Assembly: GCA_016081115.2 (NCBI GenBank)
Contig: JABTTQ020003040.1
Coordinates: 1-64,000 of the forward strand
DNA from: Rehmannia glutinosa
Lineage: Eukaryota > Streptophyta > Magnoliopsida > Lamiales > Orobanchaceae
Direction: 5' to 3'
Length of the DNA stretch: 64,000 nt
Positions 34,662-46,631 of this stretch are shown piece by piece. Each line of letters starts with the position of its first letter. The stretch's first letter is position 1. Position numbers and translations under genes: made by a program. The notes below the pieces were generated by a model. That model ran no database searches. It worked only from the letters and a program-made list of their open reading frames with translations, and was not told where the DNA came from.

Positions 34662-35064
34662 GAGATCTACGCCAAGAAAAGTCGCCGGTGTTCTTGAACT
34701 TGATACTATGTCCGCATTGGCCTCTCAAATTTCCGCATTGTCAAAGCAAATTGCCACTCAAAATTTGGGTGGAAAACAACAACCAGAGGCTATTATGGAG
34801 ATAAATCAAGAAGTGTTGAATCCCGATACGGAGCAAGCTAATTACGTTAACAATCGGGGTTTCAACAATAGAGGGAATCAATTGCCAACATATTATCATT
34901 CGGGACTTCGTAATCATGAAAATTTCTCGTATAGCAATACGAGAAATGTGTTGCAACCACCTCCGTGATTTCAAAACCAAGCAAGTACGAGTACACACGT
35001 GGGGGAACAAAAGCCGTCTTTGGAAGAATTACTTAGTTCATTCCTTGTAGAAACATGAGCAAGG

Positions 35065-36290
35065 ATGAACAAGACTGATTCTAACATGGACAATTTGAGC
35101 TCAAGGGTTACAACAATTGAGAGTCACCTCAAATCTTTGGGGACACAAGTGGGCCAATTGGCCACGGCTATTAATTCACAACAAAAAGTTGATACATTTC
35201 CAAGTAACACCGAGGTGAACCCACGTGAGCATTGCAAGGCAATTAAGTTGAGAAGTGGAACTGAATATGATGAACCAAAGATGCCCACTCATGCCACCAA
35301 TGAACCGAAAGCAAGCTCTGAAACACTCCACAATGAAGAGGGCATTGACGAGCAATCAGAAAGTGCGAAAACTGAGGTAAAACCAATTTCCAATTCTGAT
35401 AATGTATTACCAAATTCTCTTCATTTTTCACAGAGGTTTCAGAAGAAAAAGTTGGGCGCTCAATTTTTCAAGTTCTTGGAAATATTCAAGAAAATTCACA
35501 TCAACATTCCTTTTGCCGATGCACTTGAGCAAATGCCAAATTATGCGAAATTCATGAAGGATGTGATGTCGAGAAATAGAAGGTTGGAGGCATACGAGAC
35601 GGTCAATCTCACAGAAGAGTGTAGCGCCATCTTGCAAAGAAAGCTACCACAAAAATTAAGAGATCCGGGGAGTTTCACTATCCCTTGTACTATTGGTGAT
35701 TCTTATTTTAATAAGGCTCTTTGTGATTTGGGTGCTAGCATTAATCTTATGCCGTTATCTGTTTTCAGGAAACTTGGCCTTGGAGAGGTAAAGCTATCTA
35801 CCATCACATTGTAATTAGCCGATAGATCACTCACCTACCCAAGAGGAGTGAGTGAAGATGTGTTGATCAAAGTGGACAAATTCATATTTCCGGCGGACTT
35901 TGTGGTGTTGGATATGGAGGAAGATCATGAAATGCCTTTAATTCTTGGAAAACCTTTTCTAGCAACGGGACGAGCTCTAATTGATGTGCAATGAGGAGCG
36001 TTAACATTACGGGTAAATGATGATGAGGTTTTGTTTAATATTTATAAAGCAATGAAATTTCAAGAAGAACCTCAAACATGTCATTTTATTGATATGATCG
36101 AACAATGTGCTCAAATGGAGGTTATAAAACAAGATTTAAAAGATCCGTTAGAACATTGTTTGATTAATTCAATAATGAAATGTGATGATGAAGTTAGTGA
36201 TGACATTGATTTGCTTGAGTTTATTCTTTCCCTTGAAGCTAAACAAATTGAAAAAGAAAAACAAAAGGAAGAATTAGAAAATGCTAATTG
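35065..36290 (+). pseudogene. gag C-terminus, aspartic protease and pol start of element B
   Basis: The frame runs from a coiled segment (NMDNLSSRVTTIESHLKSLG) through VNPREHCKAIKLRSGTE to a retropepsin-like domain with the active-site motif LCDLGASINLMP. It is broken by in-frame stops near 35812 (after STITL) and near 35991 (after LIDVQ), with MPLILGKPFLATGRA between them. The 36031-36290 part is acidic and Lys/Glu-rich, as in the protease-RT linker. Polyproteins of this type are cut by the protease inside particles; this copy could not make the complete product. Confidence 0.8.
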
Positions 36291-36545
36291 AAAATATTTA
36301 AATGTACTTTAGAACTAAAGAAACTTCCGGAACATCTTCAATATGCATTTTTGGGAAAAGATAAAATTTACCCGGTAATTGTTTCTTCTTCATTATCTTC
36401 ACCCGAATTGGAAAAGTTGTTGCGCGTGCTTCGTGAGTTAAGCCACTTAATCCTAAATTTTTCCTACCTGACCCTAAGCCACATTACAAGTTTTGAAAGT
36501 CCTATTGATCCTTGTGTTATATTAGCCTACATTAGTGGAGATTAG
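36288..36545 (+). pseudogene. N-terminal edge of the RT region of element B, truncated
   Basis: TLELKKLPEHLQYAFLGKD, PVIVSSSLSSPE and KLLRVLREL are the conserved lead-in to Athila-like reverse transcriptase. After about 36440 the similarity stops and no RT palm motif follows, so the deletion breakpoint lies near there. From here to the 3' LTR (36844) only non-coding sequence is seen. Confidence 0.7.
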
Positions 36546-36843
36546 TGTGAATGACAAGCTTATGGAATTCGGTAGTCATTATCTTTTGATATCTAGAAGT
36601 GGATCATCTTGATAACATTCGATTGTGTGAATCAATTTGAATAATGTAAATAGAATTTTCATGAACATTCAACACTTTTGATCACAATGTCAAAATGCAT
36701 GCTTGATTGATAGTGAAATGAGTAATGAGACAAATGTTATTGGTTGTGAAGTTTTGCAGTTGTTTGATTGTTGTTGTCTTGTGATTTTCATTTTAGAGTT
36801 GTAATTGTTTGAGGACAAACAATAGTTTAAGTTTCGGGGTATT

Positions 36844-38235
36844 TGTTAAGTTGGTATTTTACCAATGAATCGAGTATTTTAGACTAGGATTTTGTATTAA
36901 TTTTGGGTGTTTTAGGGTCGTTCGAGTCTATTTTATTTCATTAAGTGTCATTGAAGAGTCAATACAGGTTTTGGTAGCCAAAAAATGATGAAAACAACGA
37001 AAAACGTGTTTGGAAGGAAGAAATCGCATTTGAAGAAGAAGGAAAAGAGGAAGAATTGCAATTTTAGCCTTGCATTGGTTGGGCGCCTTGGCTGCCTTGC
37101 CAAACCCGCATGCATGCAGCGGGGTCGAAAAAAACAAGCGCAGACGGAAATTTGGGTTGGCGCTGCAGCGCCCTATCTTAGCGCCGCATTTAGAGTTATG
37201 AGATGCGGCTGCACAGTCACGGTGGAGAAAAAGTTACGACGGCAGCGCAGCCGGCGGGCAGGAAATTACAAGGCAACTTATTCCTTTTTCTTGGACTTTT
37301 GTGGGGGTATAAATACAAGTCTTGGGGCGTGAAATTAGGGATCTTGGACCCTTGGGAAGACAATAAAATAACAATAAGACAAGGAAGAAGGCTAGAGACA
37401 CCTTGGGAAAAGCTTGGAGAAGAAGATTGAAGGCTCTTATCATCTAGAAATAGAGAAGATCCCTCAACTCTTGTTCTTATTTTGTTACTTTCTCCATATC
37501 TTGTAAGATGTATTGTTGTGTTCTTATGGATTCATTTTCTTCAATCATGAGCTAAACTCTATAATTCTAGAGGGATGATGTAATCTATGTTTGAACTTAT
37601 GTTTTGAGATTGTGATTTGTCAATCTAGATCTATCAATTTATTTGTGCTATTTGGATCTATTGCTTCTAAATTACTTGATCAATAATTTAGAGTGTTTGG
37701 TGTATTTGATTTGACACTTGAGAGGGGTAATTGAATACATGACCTTGAAATAGCATAACCTAGGATTTCATAGAATTGAGAGATTTGTGAATCCTTTGAA
37801 GTCATTTATCAAGATTTATAACTTTTATTGAGATTTCAATTGGTGATTTTTATAGAGATATTGATTTCCCAATTGAGATCTAAAATCATTTGGCACTCGA
37901 GAGAGGAAATGATTATTGTAGAAATCTTAACTTATAAATTGGTAATTGATGATTGATAAACCATATTGATAACATAAGGGATAACTAGATTCATCATACC
38001 TCTAGAATTCATTTAATCATTTGGATAAACTCATTTTTATTCTCATATTCTTAATTTATTTTTGTTATTCTAGTATAATAAACTCCATCAATTATTGACT
38101 TTCTAAATAAAGTTAGACTACTATATTATAATACTTAGCAGTAATTCGATAATTATTCCTTGTGGATACGACAACCTTACTTTCACTATATTAAAATTTG
38201 ACACCGTAGACTTGCGGTTAGAAAAATCTCTAACA
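36844..38235 (+). repeat. 3' LTR of element B
   Basis: Outside the island it is nearly the same as the 5' LTR. The GC island (about 37080-37262) has only one intact GGCGCTGCAGCGCC and differs from the 5' copy by substitutions and indels. Confidence 0.93.
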
Positions 38236-38570
38236 AAAGTACCTTTTGTTGATAAGTATATATCATATATATTTTTCATTTTTTATATATCAAATCAATC
38301 TGTTAGTAATAATAGTATACTAGTATAATAAACTACATCAATTATTGACTTTCTAAATAAAGTTAGACTACTATATTATAGTACTTAGCAATAATTCAAT
38401 AATTATTCCTTGTGGATATGACAACCTTACTTTCACTATATTAAAATTTGACACCGTAGACTTGCGGTTAGAAAAATCTCTAACAAAAGTACCTTTTGTT
38501 GATAAGTATATATCATATATATTTTTCATTTTTTATATATCAAACCAATCTGTTAGTAATAATAGTATAA
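38071..38570. repeat. 250-bp tandem duplication spanning the end of LTR element B and its flank
   Basis: A unit starting TAGTATAATAAACT inside the 3' LTR, running through the LTR end (38235) and about 80 bp of flank, recurs from 38321. The second copy thus contains a 165-bp LTR end followed by the same flank (AAAGTACCTTTTGTTG). The flank near 38563 also has TAGTATAATA, a 10-bp match to the start of the unit, so recombination or slippage between short homologies explains it. Confidence 0.88.
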
Positions 38571-38664
38571 TACAAGGGTGGCGCTTATACCCCCAATTTT
38601 GATTAATACACCCACCTATATAATTTCAAAAATGACATTGGCTTAAAAGACTATAATACCCTTA

Positions 38665-40352
38665 TGATGGCTCAAAAGCTACCTTTAAAACCGTAGGCAA
38701 GTGCACCTATCGTTTTATAGTATAGATTATTGAGTACCGAGTGTCATTCCCACGAGGATTATAAGTACTAGTAATTACCGTCTCTTTGTTATTTAATCTA
38801 ACAATTTTCAGAGTTTTTGTTTGATGAAAAAGGAAAACAAATTATAAATTGTAAAAATGAAGGAAGATTTGTAAAATAAGAAATCAAGAGATAAAAATGT
38901 GTTGAATGTAAATCCCTCTTGAATGTTTTTGTGATTCAATCAAGATAAAAATACAACCATAAGCCCTTAAGCAAAAACCACCCTCTTTTAATAAAATCTC
39001 ATGTTATGTGGACCGTAGAAATTCCCGATTTAAGTTAAACCCTTTCTCAAGGCGAAAAACTCCTAATCTCAAGTTGATTAATCGAAATCTCTTTCTAGTT
39101 AAAACCCCCAAGATTGCATTATAACGATTTATGAATTCCCATATTAGGTTTGACCCTAATCCGAAGATTTATGTCGTCTATATCTAGGATTGCATGCAAC
39201 TCTTTTCACTTATATAGGTTCTATTTCACCATGAATCTCTCGATTTCCCGGATGAAAAATAAACTTCAAATCAATATTGCGCATATATCAATTCGAATGA
39301 ACGAAGCATAATATAAGTGAATCACACAAAATATGAAGATTTTATTAAAAACATACACACCTTAATCACAAATCCATTCTAGAGTTCATTACATTCAAAC
39401 ACTAGAAGTTTTAGCTACACATGCTTTTGACACAAGAATAAATTACACAAGAAGATGTAAACATTGTAGACATGGTGTACTTATCTTTATCAAAATCTCA
39501 ATTGACTTGATGATGTTGCTCGAGCCTTCTTCTCCAAATGTTGCTTCAAGCTTACTCCTCCAAGACCTCTTGATCCCAATTCCACTCAAAATGTTAAACA
39601 CTATGAATCTCTATGAATGAATATTACATGAATGCTTTTCCAACTCAAACTCTTGGCTTTTATAAGCACCATCTTGTGAAATACCATATTAACAAATGCC
39701 CCATTTCCATGCTTGTTAGTTGAATCATTGTGTGCACATTCATGGTTGAGTTGGTTGAATCATTGTATACACATGATGATTGAGGGAATATGGGGACATG
39801 TTGCAGCAAAATTGGGTGTTAAAGGTGTATAAAAGTGGTCAAAAGGCTTGGTAGGTGAGTTTTCCATAATTTTCGCATGGAAAAGTTGCAAAAGGGGTCC
39901 GGACACGCCCGTGTCGCCGACACGGCCAGGCCGTCCGTCTTGTTGTGTGCAGGCACTCCGTCGACATGGTCGTGCTTCCCAACACGCCAAGCCGTGTTCC
40001 CCGACACGGCCGTGTTGGAGGCTGTTTTTGTGCAAAAATTCGAGTTTTTGGCTCCGTGAACACGGCCGTGGTGTTGCGACACCCCGCCCGTGTTGGACCA
40101 AAAGGCCCCGAAATGACGCGTTTGGCTTGGAATTTCGAGCGTTTTTGCATCCTTAAACTCCCCGGTATGTTTTGACATGAATCCATGGTCCGAAATTCAC
40201 CAAAATTAGCCCCGAATGGTCAATCTACATCAATAAAAGCACCTCGGAGTAATATGAACTATGTATAATCAAAAATTTACAAAACTAACAATAAAATAAC
40301 TCGAATTCTACTCAAATATACACATAAAACGTGCATAAAAAGACCCTTATCA
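38665..40352 (-). repeat. 3' LTR of element C
   Basis: Partner of 44248-45962. It holds a palindrome island at about 39898-40095 with GACACGGCCGTGTTGG-type words. Overlapping frames here (39760-40186 on both strands) come from this island and are not genes. Confidence 0.93.
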
Positions 40353-40746
40353 AACCACCTCCAACTTTGAACTTTGCTTGTCCTCAAGCAAAACATTATA
40401 TCAAAAAGAGGGATTCAATAAATCACAACAAAAATTTTTTTTTCTTTTTTTCTTTTTCAACACATTGAACATAAGCGGTCAAGTTCTTAGCCTTCTCAAC
40501 CCGAATTAACCATTGATAAAAAAATTATTTTGCAAAGCGATCGATCGTCAAGAAAGACCGTAATATCATTAGGCATTATTGAGACTTGAAATCATCACGC
40601 CACAAATATTGATAGTTATGAACAACTTCAATTCAATAATGCTATGAAAATACAAGAACTCAATGGATCATAGTAGTTAGCTTACTAGTCATATAACCAA
40701 GCTTCTTGAACTTTATTGGAATGAGAAGTCAAGGAGTATTCATTCT

Positions 40747-40784
<38 letters not shown>

Positions 40785-41634
40785 GGACCTTCGAGACATG
40801 CTTCCACTAGGTTTATATTTTGAATTTTTGTTCAAACACTCCTAGGTGGTTTCCCATACTCATATTCGTGTCGCCGTTTTACGTAAAAAGACAAACATGG
40901 GGCTCATGAATGCTCCTAGTTAGTAAGCAACAACAAATAGAGGAGTATAACCTCGATTGGCACGTTTTTTTTTTTTTTTTTTTTCTTTTTTTTTTTATTC
41001 ACAAGCTTGGTTTAACAACTAGTTAACACTACTAAATCATGAGTTCTCGGAAGTTCATAGCACTAAGTACCGCAAGTCGTATATGCCTTAACACATCAAA
41101 TATTTATGGTGTTGGAAATCTCGTCAAAATTTAGCCCGCATCCACGTCAATCTATCCTAGACAATCAATTACTTCACATCGAAAAACACAAATTAACAAG
41201 TTAATATAGGTATAATTGGGCAAGTTATTGACTAGCAAATACTCAATTTGTTAAAAAAAAAAATCACATCTCTTGAAAACAAACACACAAGCATTAGAAA
41301 ATGTTATTGTACCCACCTCCAACTTTAAGATTCACATTGTCCTTAATGTGAAAGAAAGAAATGGACAAACACATACAAAACACTCAAAAAAAAAAAAAAA
41401 AAACAAAGAAATTAGAATGATATAAAAGAGGTGGAAAAAAAAAGAAAAATACGACCTTACTACAATAGTGGAATCGGTGTTGGCGACCATTGGGTTGTTT
41501 TTGCACGGACCTTCAACGGCATCTTCATACCTAATCAACGTTAAGCAACACACAACTCGAATACCGTGAAATCTCAAATATTCCCAATTAGGACAAGCAA
41601 GAAGAAGCTCAAGTTTTTTTTTTTTTTTTTTTTT
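40353..41634. other. Interior of element C, 3' side, non-coding
   Basis: This lies between the polypurine tract and the protease frame. It has long T runs (40749-40782, 40966-40995, 41614-41637) and an A-run equivalent near 41385-41403. I see no retroelement domain; where reverse transcriptase and integrase would be expected there is only this AT-rich sequence. Confidence 0.6.
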
Positions 41635-42756
41635 TTATGATTTGAAGATGACTAAGGACTTGTGATTATTTTGAAAGAAAATAAAATAAAATAAAAATAA
41701 ATGAAAATAATTGCACACAAACATCGGGTTGCCTCCGGTAGTAGCTTCTTTAACGTCATATAGCTGGACCATTTCACCTAAATGTGAAGATTTAATCGGC
41801 GGAGCTCTTGAACTTATGAAAATTTTATCTCTTTGAACAACATCGCCACCCGTATCGATTTTCGAACAATTGACCTTCATGGTCCTATTTTTCTGCATGT
41901 TATTCTCAAAATGGGATTCATCTGTGGAAACTTTTGCACATTGAACATCACATGCTTTCAAGGGTTTATTAGATGGTGTATCAAGCAAAGGATCATTTTT
42001 CCCAATCAAGTTTATAGGAAAACAAGTATCATCTATGTGATTTTTCAAGGGAATTTTAAAGATAACTTGTTCACTCCTTACTCTCAAAATAAGTTTTCCA
42101 TCATGCACATCAATGAGAGATTTTGCAGTAGCCAAAAATGGACGTCCTAGAATTAAGGGAACTTTTTTATTATCATGCATGTCAAGAATAACGAAATCGA
42201 CTGGAAACACAAATTTATCAATCTTGACTAACACATCATGAATAATACCTCTAGGATGTTTAATCGATTTATCGGCTAATTGAATGTCCATCCTAATAGG
42301 TTTAAGTTCACCTAATCCCACATGCTTAAATGTTTCATAAGACATCACATTGATACTAGCTCCCAAGTCGGCTAGTGCCCTATCAACAGGTAAACCATCA
42401 ATTGTGCAAGGAATAATAAAGCTTCCTGGATCATTAAATTTTTGTGGTAGTTCATTGGAAGGACATTTATCATTCAATTGCACATTTGATAACTTGTTAA
42501 GCTTATTTTCACTAGGAATGATGTCATTAAGATCCCTAACATGCTTTGAAGGAGGGTCAACAAATGGAATATTAGTATGTAATTGCTTGAATGACTCAAG
42601 GTACTTACCAAATTTGTCCTCCTTTCTATCTTCTTGATTAAACTCCGGTAAGGGATCTTGGGCTTGTATTCGGCGACCACCTTTTTCATGGGCTTTTCTT
42701 CGTGTTTGTCGCCCTCCACATATTTCGCATGGTGGCGTTGGCATAATCATGCTCAT
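41635..42756 (-). CDS. Aspartic protease region of LTR element C
   Basis: A 373-residue open frame. From residue ~45: FGKYLESFKQLHTNIPFVD; then PQKFNDPGSFIIPCTIDG; then the retropepsin active site ALADLGASINVM, IQLADKSIKHPRGIIHDV, and the PLILGRPFLATAKSLIDV flap-side motif; then a Lys/Asp-rich tail with IPLKNHIDDTCFP. This is the normal order for the protease segment of Athila-like gag-pol. The gag part that should precede it is in other frames, so it could be made only as a fragment. The final 25 residues read into non-coding sequence. Confidence 0.75.
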   Translation of the reverse strand: MSMIMPTPPCEICGGRQTRRKAHEKGGRRIQAQDPLPEFNQEDRKEDKFGKYLESFKQLHTNIPFVDPPSKHVRDLNDIIPSENKLNKLSNVQLNDKCPSNELPQKFNDPGSFIIPCTIDGLPVDRALADLGASINVMSYETFKHVGLGELKPIRMDIQLADKSIKHPRGIIHDVLVKIDKFVFPVDFVILDMHDNKKVPLILGRPFLATAKSLIDVHDGKLILRVRSEQVIFKIPLKNHIDDTCFPINLIGKNDPLLDTPSNKPLKACDVQCAKVSTDESHFENNMQKNRTMKVNCSKIDTGGDVVQRDKIFISSRAPPIKSSHLGEMVQLYDVKEATTGGNPMFVCNYFHLFLFYFIFFQNNHKSLVIFKS

Positions 42757-44094
42757 ATGGAAAAAGCGATGGTGATTGCCTTTACGTGTTCCCTTGGGTT
42801 TGGCTCGGTGTTACCCGGCAAACTTCCTTGTGGCCTTTCGGAAATCATCTTCGCAATCGCCTATTTGGTTTTCCGGATTATGGATAGATGCCTCTTGATT
42901 TCTCAAGGATGTTTCCACCGCTGGAATCGGGTATCGTTGATTGCACAAACTTTGTTATAAGATCTTCCAAGTTAGGTTTACCTTGATTTGGCCAAACCGG
43001 AGACGTGTGTAGATCCGGATTGGGATTAGGTCGTGGTTGGCCTTGATTTCCCCAACCAAAATTAGGATGTTGTCGCCACCTAGTATTATATGTGTTCTTT
43101 GTAAGGATTACTTGGGTAATTTTCGCCTTGATTCCCAACGTAATTAGCATGTTCACTTGAGGTATTGTGTGGGCGAGTCGATGATTATGCAATCCTCCGC
43201 AAGTTTCACAAGATAAAACATGCGGTGGTGGTGGTTTAGAGTCGCTAGACCGTCGATCTTTTGGGTCAAAGCTTCGACATGTGCGGTAGTGTAACCACTT
43301 TGCATCTGCATTATAAACACCCACTGTTCTATTAGGTTTACCTCACGGATTGCCATTGATAGCCATTCATGGCCATTCCCTCTATCGATCTTGGGCCTTC
43401 ACGGTGTTTTATTGTTCAAAGTTCCCCACCGCCGATCAATCATTTGCCTTGTTGACGAGTAGCCCATTGTAAAATGTTTGGACTTGCATCCAAATAGGAA
43501 GACCATGATGTGGGCATTTCCGCAACAATTCTTTGAATCTCTCCCAGTGTCACAAGGTCTCGTCATCTTCTTGAGTGAATGAAGAGATTTCATTCCTCAA
43601 TCGTGCGATTTTGGCGAGGTGGAAAATATTTCAAAAGGAACTTTTCGCCATGATGTTCCACGTTGTAATCGTTCCTTTGGTAAAGTATTTAGCCATTGTT
43701 TAGCCCGTCCCCAGAAGAGTAAATGGGAATAGCGTAAACGGATGGCATCATCGAGACCCCATTGATTTTGAATGTATCGCAAATTTCGAGAAAATTTGCG
43801 ATATGATTATTGGATCTTCGCCTGGTAGCCGTCGAATTGAACGAATTGTTGCACCATTTGAATGACATTCGGTTTGATTTCAAAATTATTAGCGGCAACA
43901 AATGGGCCTTATGATGCTAGATGACGTGCCGTCCATGGATAGTTTGGCATAGTCATACATAGTTCTTTGTTCATCCTCCATGACGAAATCTTTACTTTCG
44001 TTAGTATCCTCTTCGTGGTTCGTGTTAGTACTTTCCATCTCGTGTTGCTACCGGCGGTGTTGCCTTCCAAATTCGCGACGAAGTAGGCATACAT
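42757..44094 (-). pseudogene. Shattered gag of LTR element C
   Basis: Several short minus-strand frames carry gag capsid signatures. They include NHIANFLEICDTFKINGVS (about 43720-43800), IRLRYSHLLFWGRAKQWLNT (about 43680-43750) and an NQGQPRPNPNP linker (about 43000-43060). Many 1-2 nt shifts separate them. The number of small indels is high compared with the protease region next to it. Confidence 0.7.
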
Positions 44095-44247
44095 GCGGTA
44101 AACAAAGAGGATAAGTATAAACCAAGACTTACAAAGATAGATAAAAAGAAAGATAATGGTAAAAAAATAAAAAATAAAAAAAATGATTAAATTAACAAAA
44201 ATAAAGCGTTCTTAATATTACAATCCCCGGCAACGGCGCCAAAAACT

Positions 44248-45962
44248 TGATGGCTCAAAAGCTACCTTTAAAACCGTAGGCAAGTGCACCTATCGTTTTA
44301 TAGTATAGATTATTGAGTACCGAGTGTCATTCCCACGAGGATTGTAAGTACTAATAATTGCCGTCTTTTTGTTATTTAATCTAACAATTTCCAGAGTTTT
44401 TGTTTGATGAAAAAGGAAAACAAATTATAAATTGTAAAAATGAAGGAAGATTTGTAAAATAAGAAATCAAGAGATAAAAATGTGTTGAATGTAAATCCCT
44501 CTAGAATGTTTTTGTGATTCAATCAAGATAAAAATACAACCATAAGCCCTTAAGCAAAAACCACCTCTTTTAATAAAATCTCATGTTATGTGGACCGTAG
44601 AAATTCGATTTAAGTTAAACCCTTTCTCAAGGCGAAAAACTCCTAATCTCAAGTTGATTAACTGAAATCTCTTTCTAGTTAAAACCCCAAGATTGCATTA
44701 TAACGATTTATGAATTCCCATATTAGGTTTGACCCTAATCCGGAAGATTTATGTCGTCCCATATCTAGGATTGCATGCAACTCTTTTCACTTATATAGGT
44801 TCTATTTCACCATGAATCTCTCGATTTCCGGATGAAAAATAAACTTCAAATCAATATTGCGCATATATCAATTCGAATGAACGAAGCATAATATAAGTGA
44901 ATCACACAAAATATGAAGATTTTATTAAAAACATACACACCTTAATCACAAATCCATTCTAGAGTTCATTACATTCAAACACTAGAAGTTTTAGCTACAC
45001 ATGCTTTTGACACAAGAATAAATTACACAAGAAGATGTAAACATTGTAGACATGGTGTACTTATCTTTATCAAAATCTCAATTGACTTGATGATGTTGCT
45101 CGAGCCTTCTTCTCCAATGTTGCTTCAAGCTTACTCCTCCAAGACCTCTTGATCCCAATTCCACTCAAAATGTTAAACACTCGCTTTATGAATCTCTCTA
45201 TGAATGAATATTACATGAATGCTTTTCCAACTCAAACTCTTGGCTTTTATAAGCACCATCTTGTGAAATACCATATTAACAAATGCCCCATTTCCATGCT
45301 TGTTAGTTGAATCATTGTGTGCACATTCATGGTTGAGTTGGTTGAATCATTGTATACACATGATGATTGAGGGAATATGGGGACATGTTGCAAAGCAAAA
45401 TTGGGTGTTAAAGGTGTATAAAAGTGGTCAAAAGGCTTGGTAGGTGAGTTTTCCATAATTTTCGCATGGAAAAGTTGCAAAAAGGGTCCGGACACGCCCA
45501 GCCGTGACACGGCCAGGCCGTGGCCGTCTTTGTTGGTGTGCAGCACTCCGTCGACATGGCCGTGCTTCCCAACACGCTGGCCGTGTTCTCGACACGGCCA
45601 GTGTTGGGAACACGGCCAGGCCGTGTTGGAGGCTGTTTTGTGCAAAAATTCGAGTTTTTGGCTCCGTGAACACGGCCGTGTTGCGCCTCGACACCCCGCC
45701 CGTGTTGGACCAAAAAGGCCCGAAATGACGCGTTTGGCTTGGAATTTCGGCGTTTTGCATCCTTAAACTCCCCCGGTATGTTTTGACATGAATCCATGGT
45801 CCGAAATTCACCAAAATTAGCCCGAATGGTCAATCTACATCAATAAAAGCACCTCGGAGTAATATGAACTATGTATAATCAAAAATTTACAAAACTAACA
45901 ATAAAATAACTCGAATTCTACTCAAATATACACATAAAACGTGCATAAAAAGACCCTTATCA
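44248..45962 (-). repeat. 5' LTR of element C
   Basis: Partner of 38665-40352. The palindrome island (about 45490-45700) is rearranged and longer, with extra ACACGGCCAG blocks, while the flanking LTR sequence is almost unchanged. Confidence 0.93.
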
Positions 45963-46433
45963 CCTTACTTAAAGAAAAATTCTAAATACACCCCCAAATC
46001 TCTAAATATACCCTCATCTTTTATTATACTTATAATCTATTACAACACACCCACCCACATCCTTCACTTACATTCTTCTTATTCTTCTTGTTTCTTGAGA
46101 AACGCTGAAACTTTTTTCCTATAAATACTAGATAGACTAATATACCACCAGCGTGCCACAAGGCACGATAGTCTATCTAACCGATCGTGTCATCGTGCTT
46201 TATCAAATAAATTCCACCATCATGCTTTGTGTCACGCTAGTGGCATATTAGCCTAGTGGCACGCTGGCACGATCATGCCTTATAGGGTTCTTCGATCGTG
46301 CCTACTGTCGTCTTCTTTCTCAATTCAAATTTCAAATCAGTCAATAATGGCAGAATCATTTACACCCAAACTTCACCCATCACTTACCCATCAAATTAAA
46401 AACATAAAATCATACTTCCAAATTAGAAAATCA

Positions 46434-46631
46434 CTACATTTGCAAGTTACTTTTAGAAAAAGAGGGGTTTACCTCTTTGTCGACCGCCGGGGTATCTTCC
46501 GGTACCCGTGCTGGTGACGGTAGTGCCGTCGCGTTTCGACCCGATGTGGATGGTAGTGCTGACACATCGTCGTCATCATCCTTCGTCATGACCATTCTTC
46601 TTCTCCGATAAGTCATTACGTCACGAGCCAT
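46434..46631 (-). other. Possible captured coding fragment inside a Mutator-like element
   Basis: A 65-residue minus-strand frame (MARDVMTYRRRRMVMTKD start, then an acidic DDDDD run, then a Ser/Pro/Ala-rich part) lies in the GC-richer core of the element at 38576-46868. I do not recognise the protein. Mutator-like elements often carry gene fragments, so capture is possible, but the frame could also be fortuitous. Confidence 0.3.

Larger units (their letters stand above)
32359..38235 (+). mobile_element. LTR element B: Athila-like, gag-protease with pol deleted
   Basis: LTRs 32359-33728 and 36844-38235 begin TGTTAAG and end CTAACA, with an exact 5-bp target duplication AAAGT (32354-32358 and 38236-38240). 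The primer-binding site after the 5' LTR reads TTTTTGGCGCCGTTGCCGGG (about 33730-33749). A purine-rich AAGTTTCGGGG precedes the 3' LTR. The 3.1-kb interior encodes gag, an aspartic protease and only the start of the reverse-transcriptase region, then jumps to 3' non-coding sequence. It is a deletion derivative that would need polymerase and integrase from a relative. Confidence 0.95.
38665..45962 (-). mobile_element. LTR element C: Athila-like, gag remnants and protease
   Basis: LTRs 38665-40352 and 44248-45962 are direct repeats, with an exact 5-bp target duplication CCTTA (38660-38664 and 45963-45967). The primer-binding site (about 44224-44246, minus) reads TTTTTGGCGCCGTTGCCGGG. The polypurine AAAGTTGGAGGTGG lies at about 40357-40372. 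The 3.9-kb interior has broken gag pieces and a well-kept protease region but no reverse transcriptase or integrase. Confidence 0.94.

Noticed and set aside
39760..40186. Six overlapping frames of 60-119 residues in each LTR of element C
   Set aside because: They occur in both LTRs (also 45247-45833) and come from the GC-rich palindrome island, which lacks stop codons. They have no conserved domain and differ by frame between the two LTRs.
46275..46517. An 80-residue plus-strand frame upstream of RUG3
   Set aside because: It lies inside the Mutator-like element, has no motif, and overlaps a frame on the other strand; no evidence for a gene.
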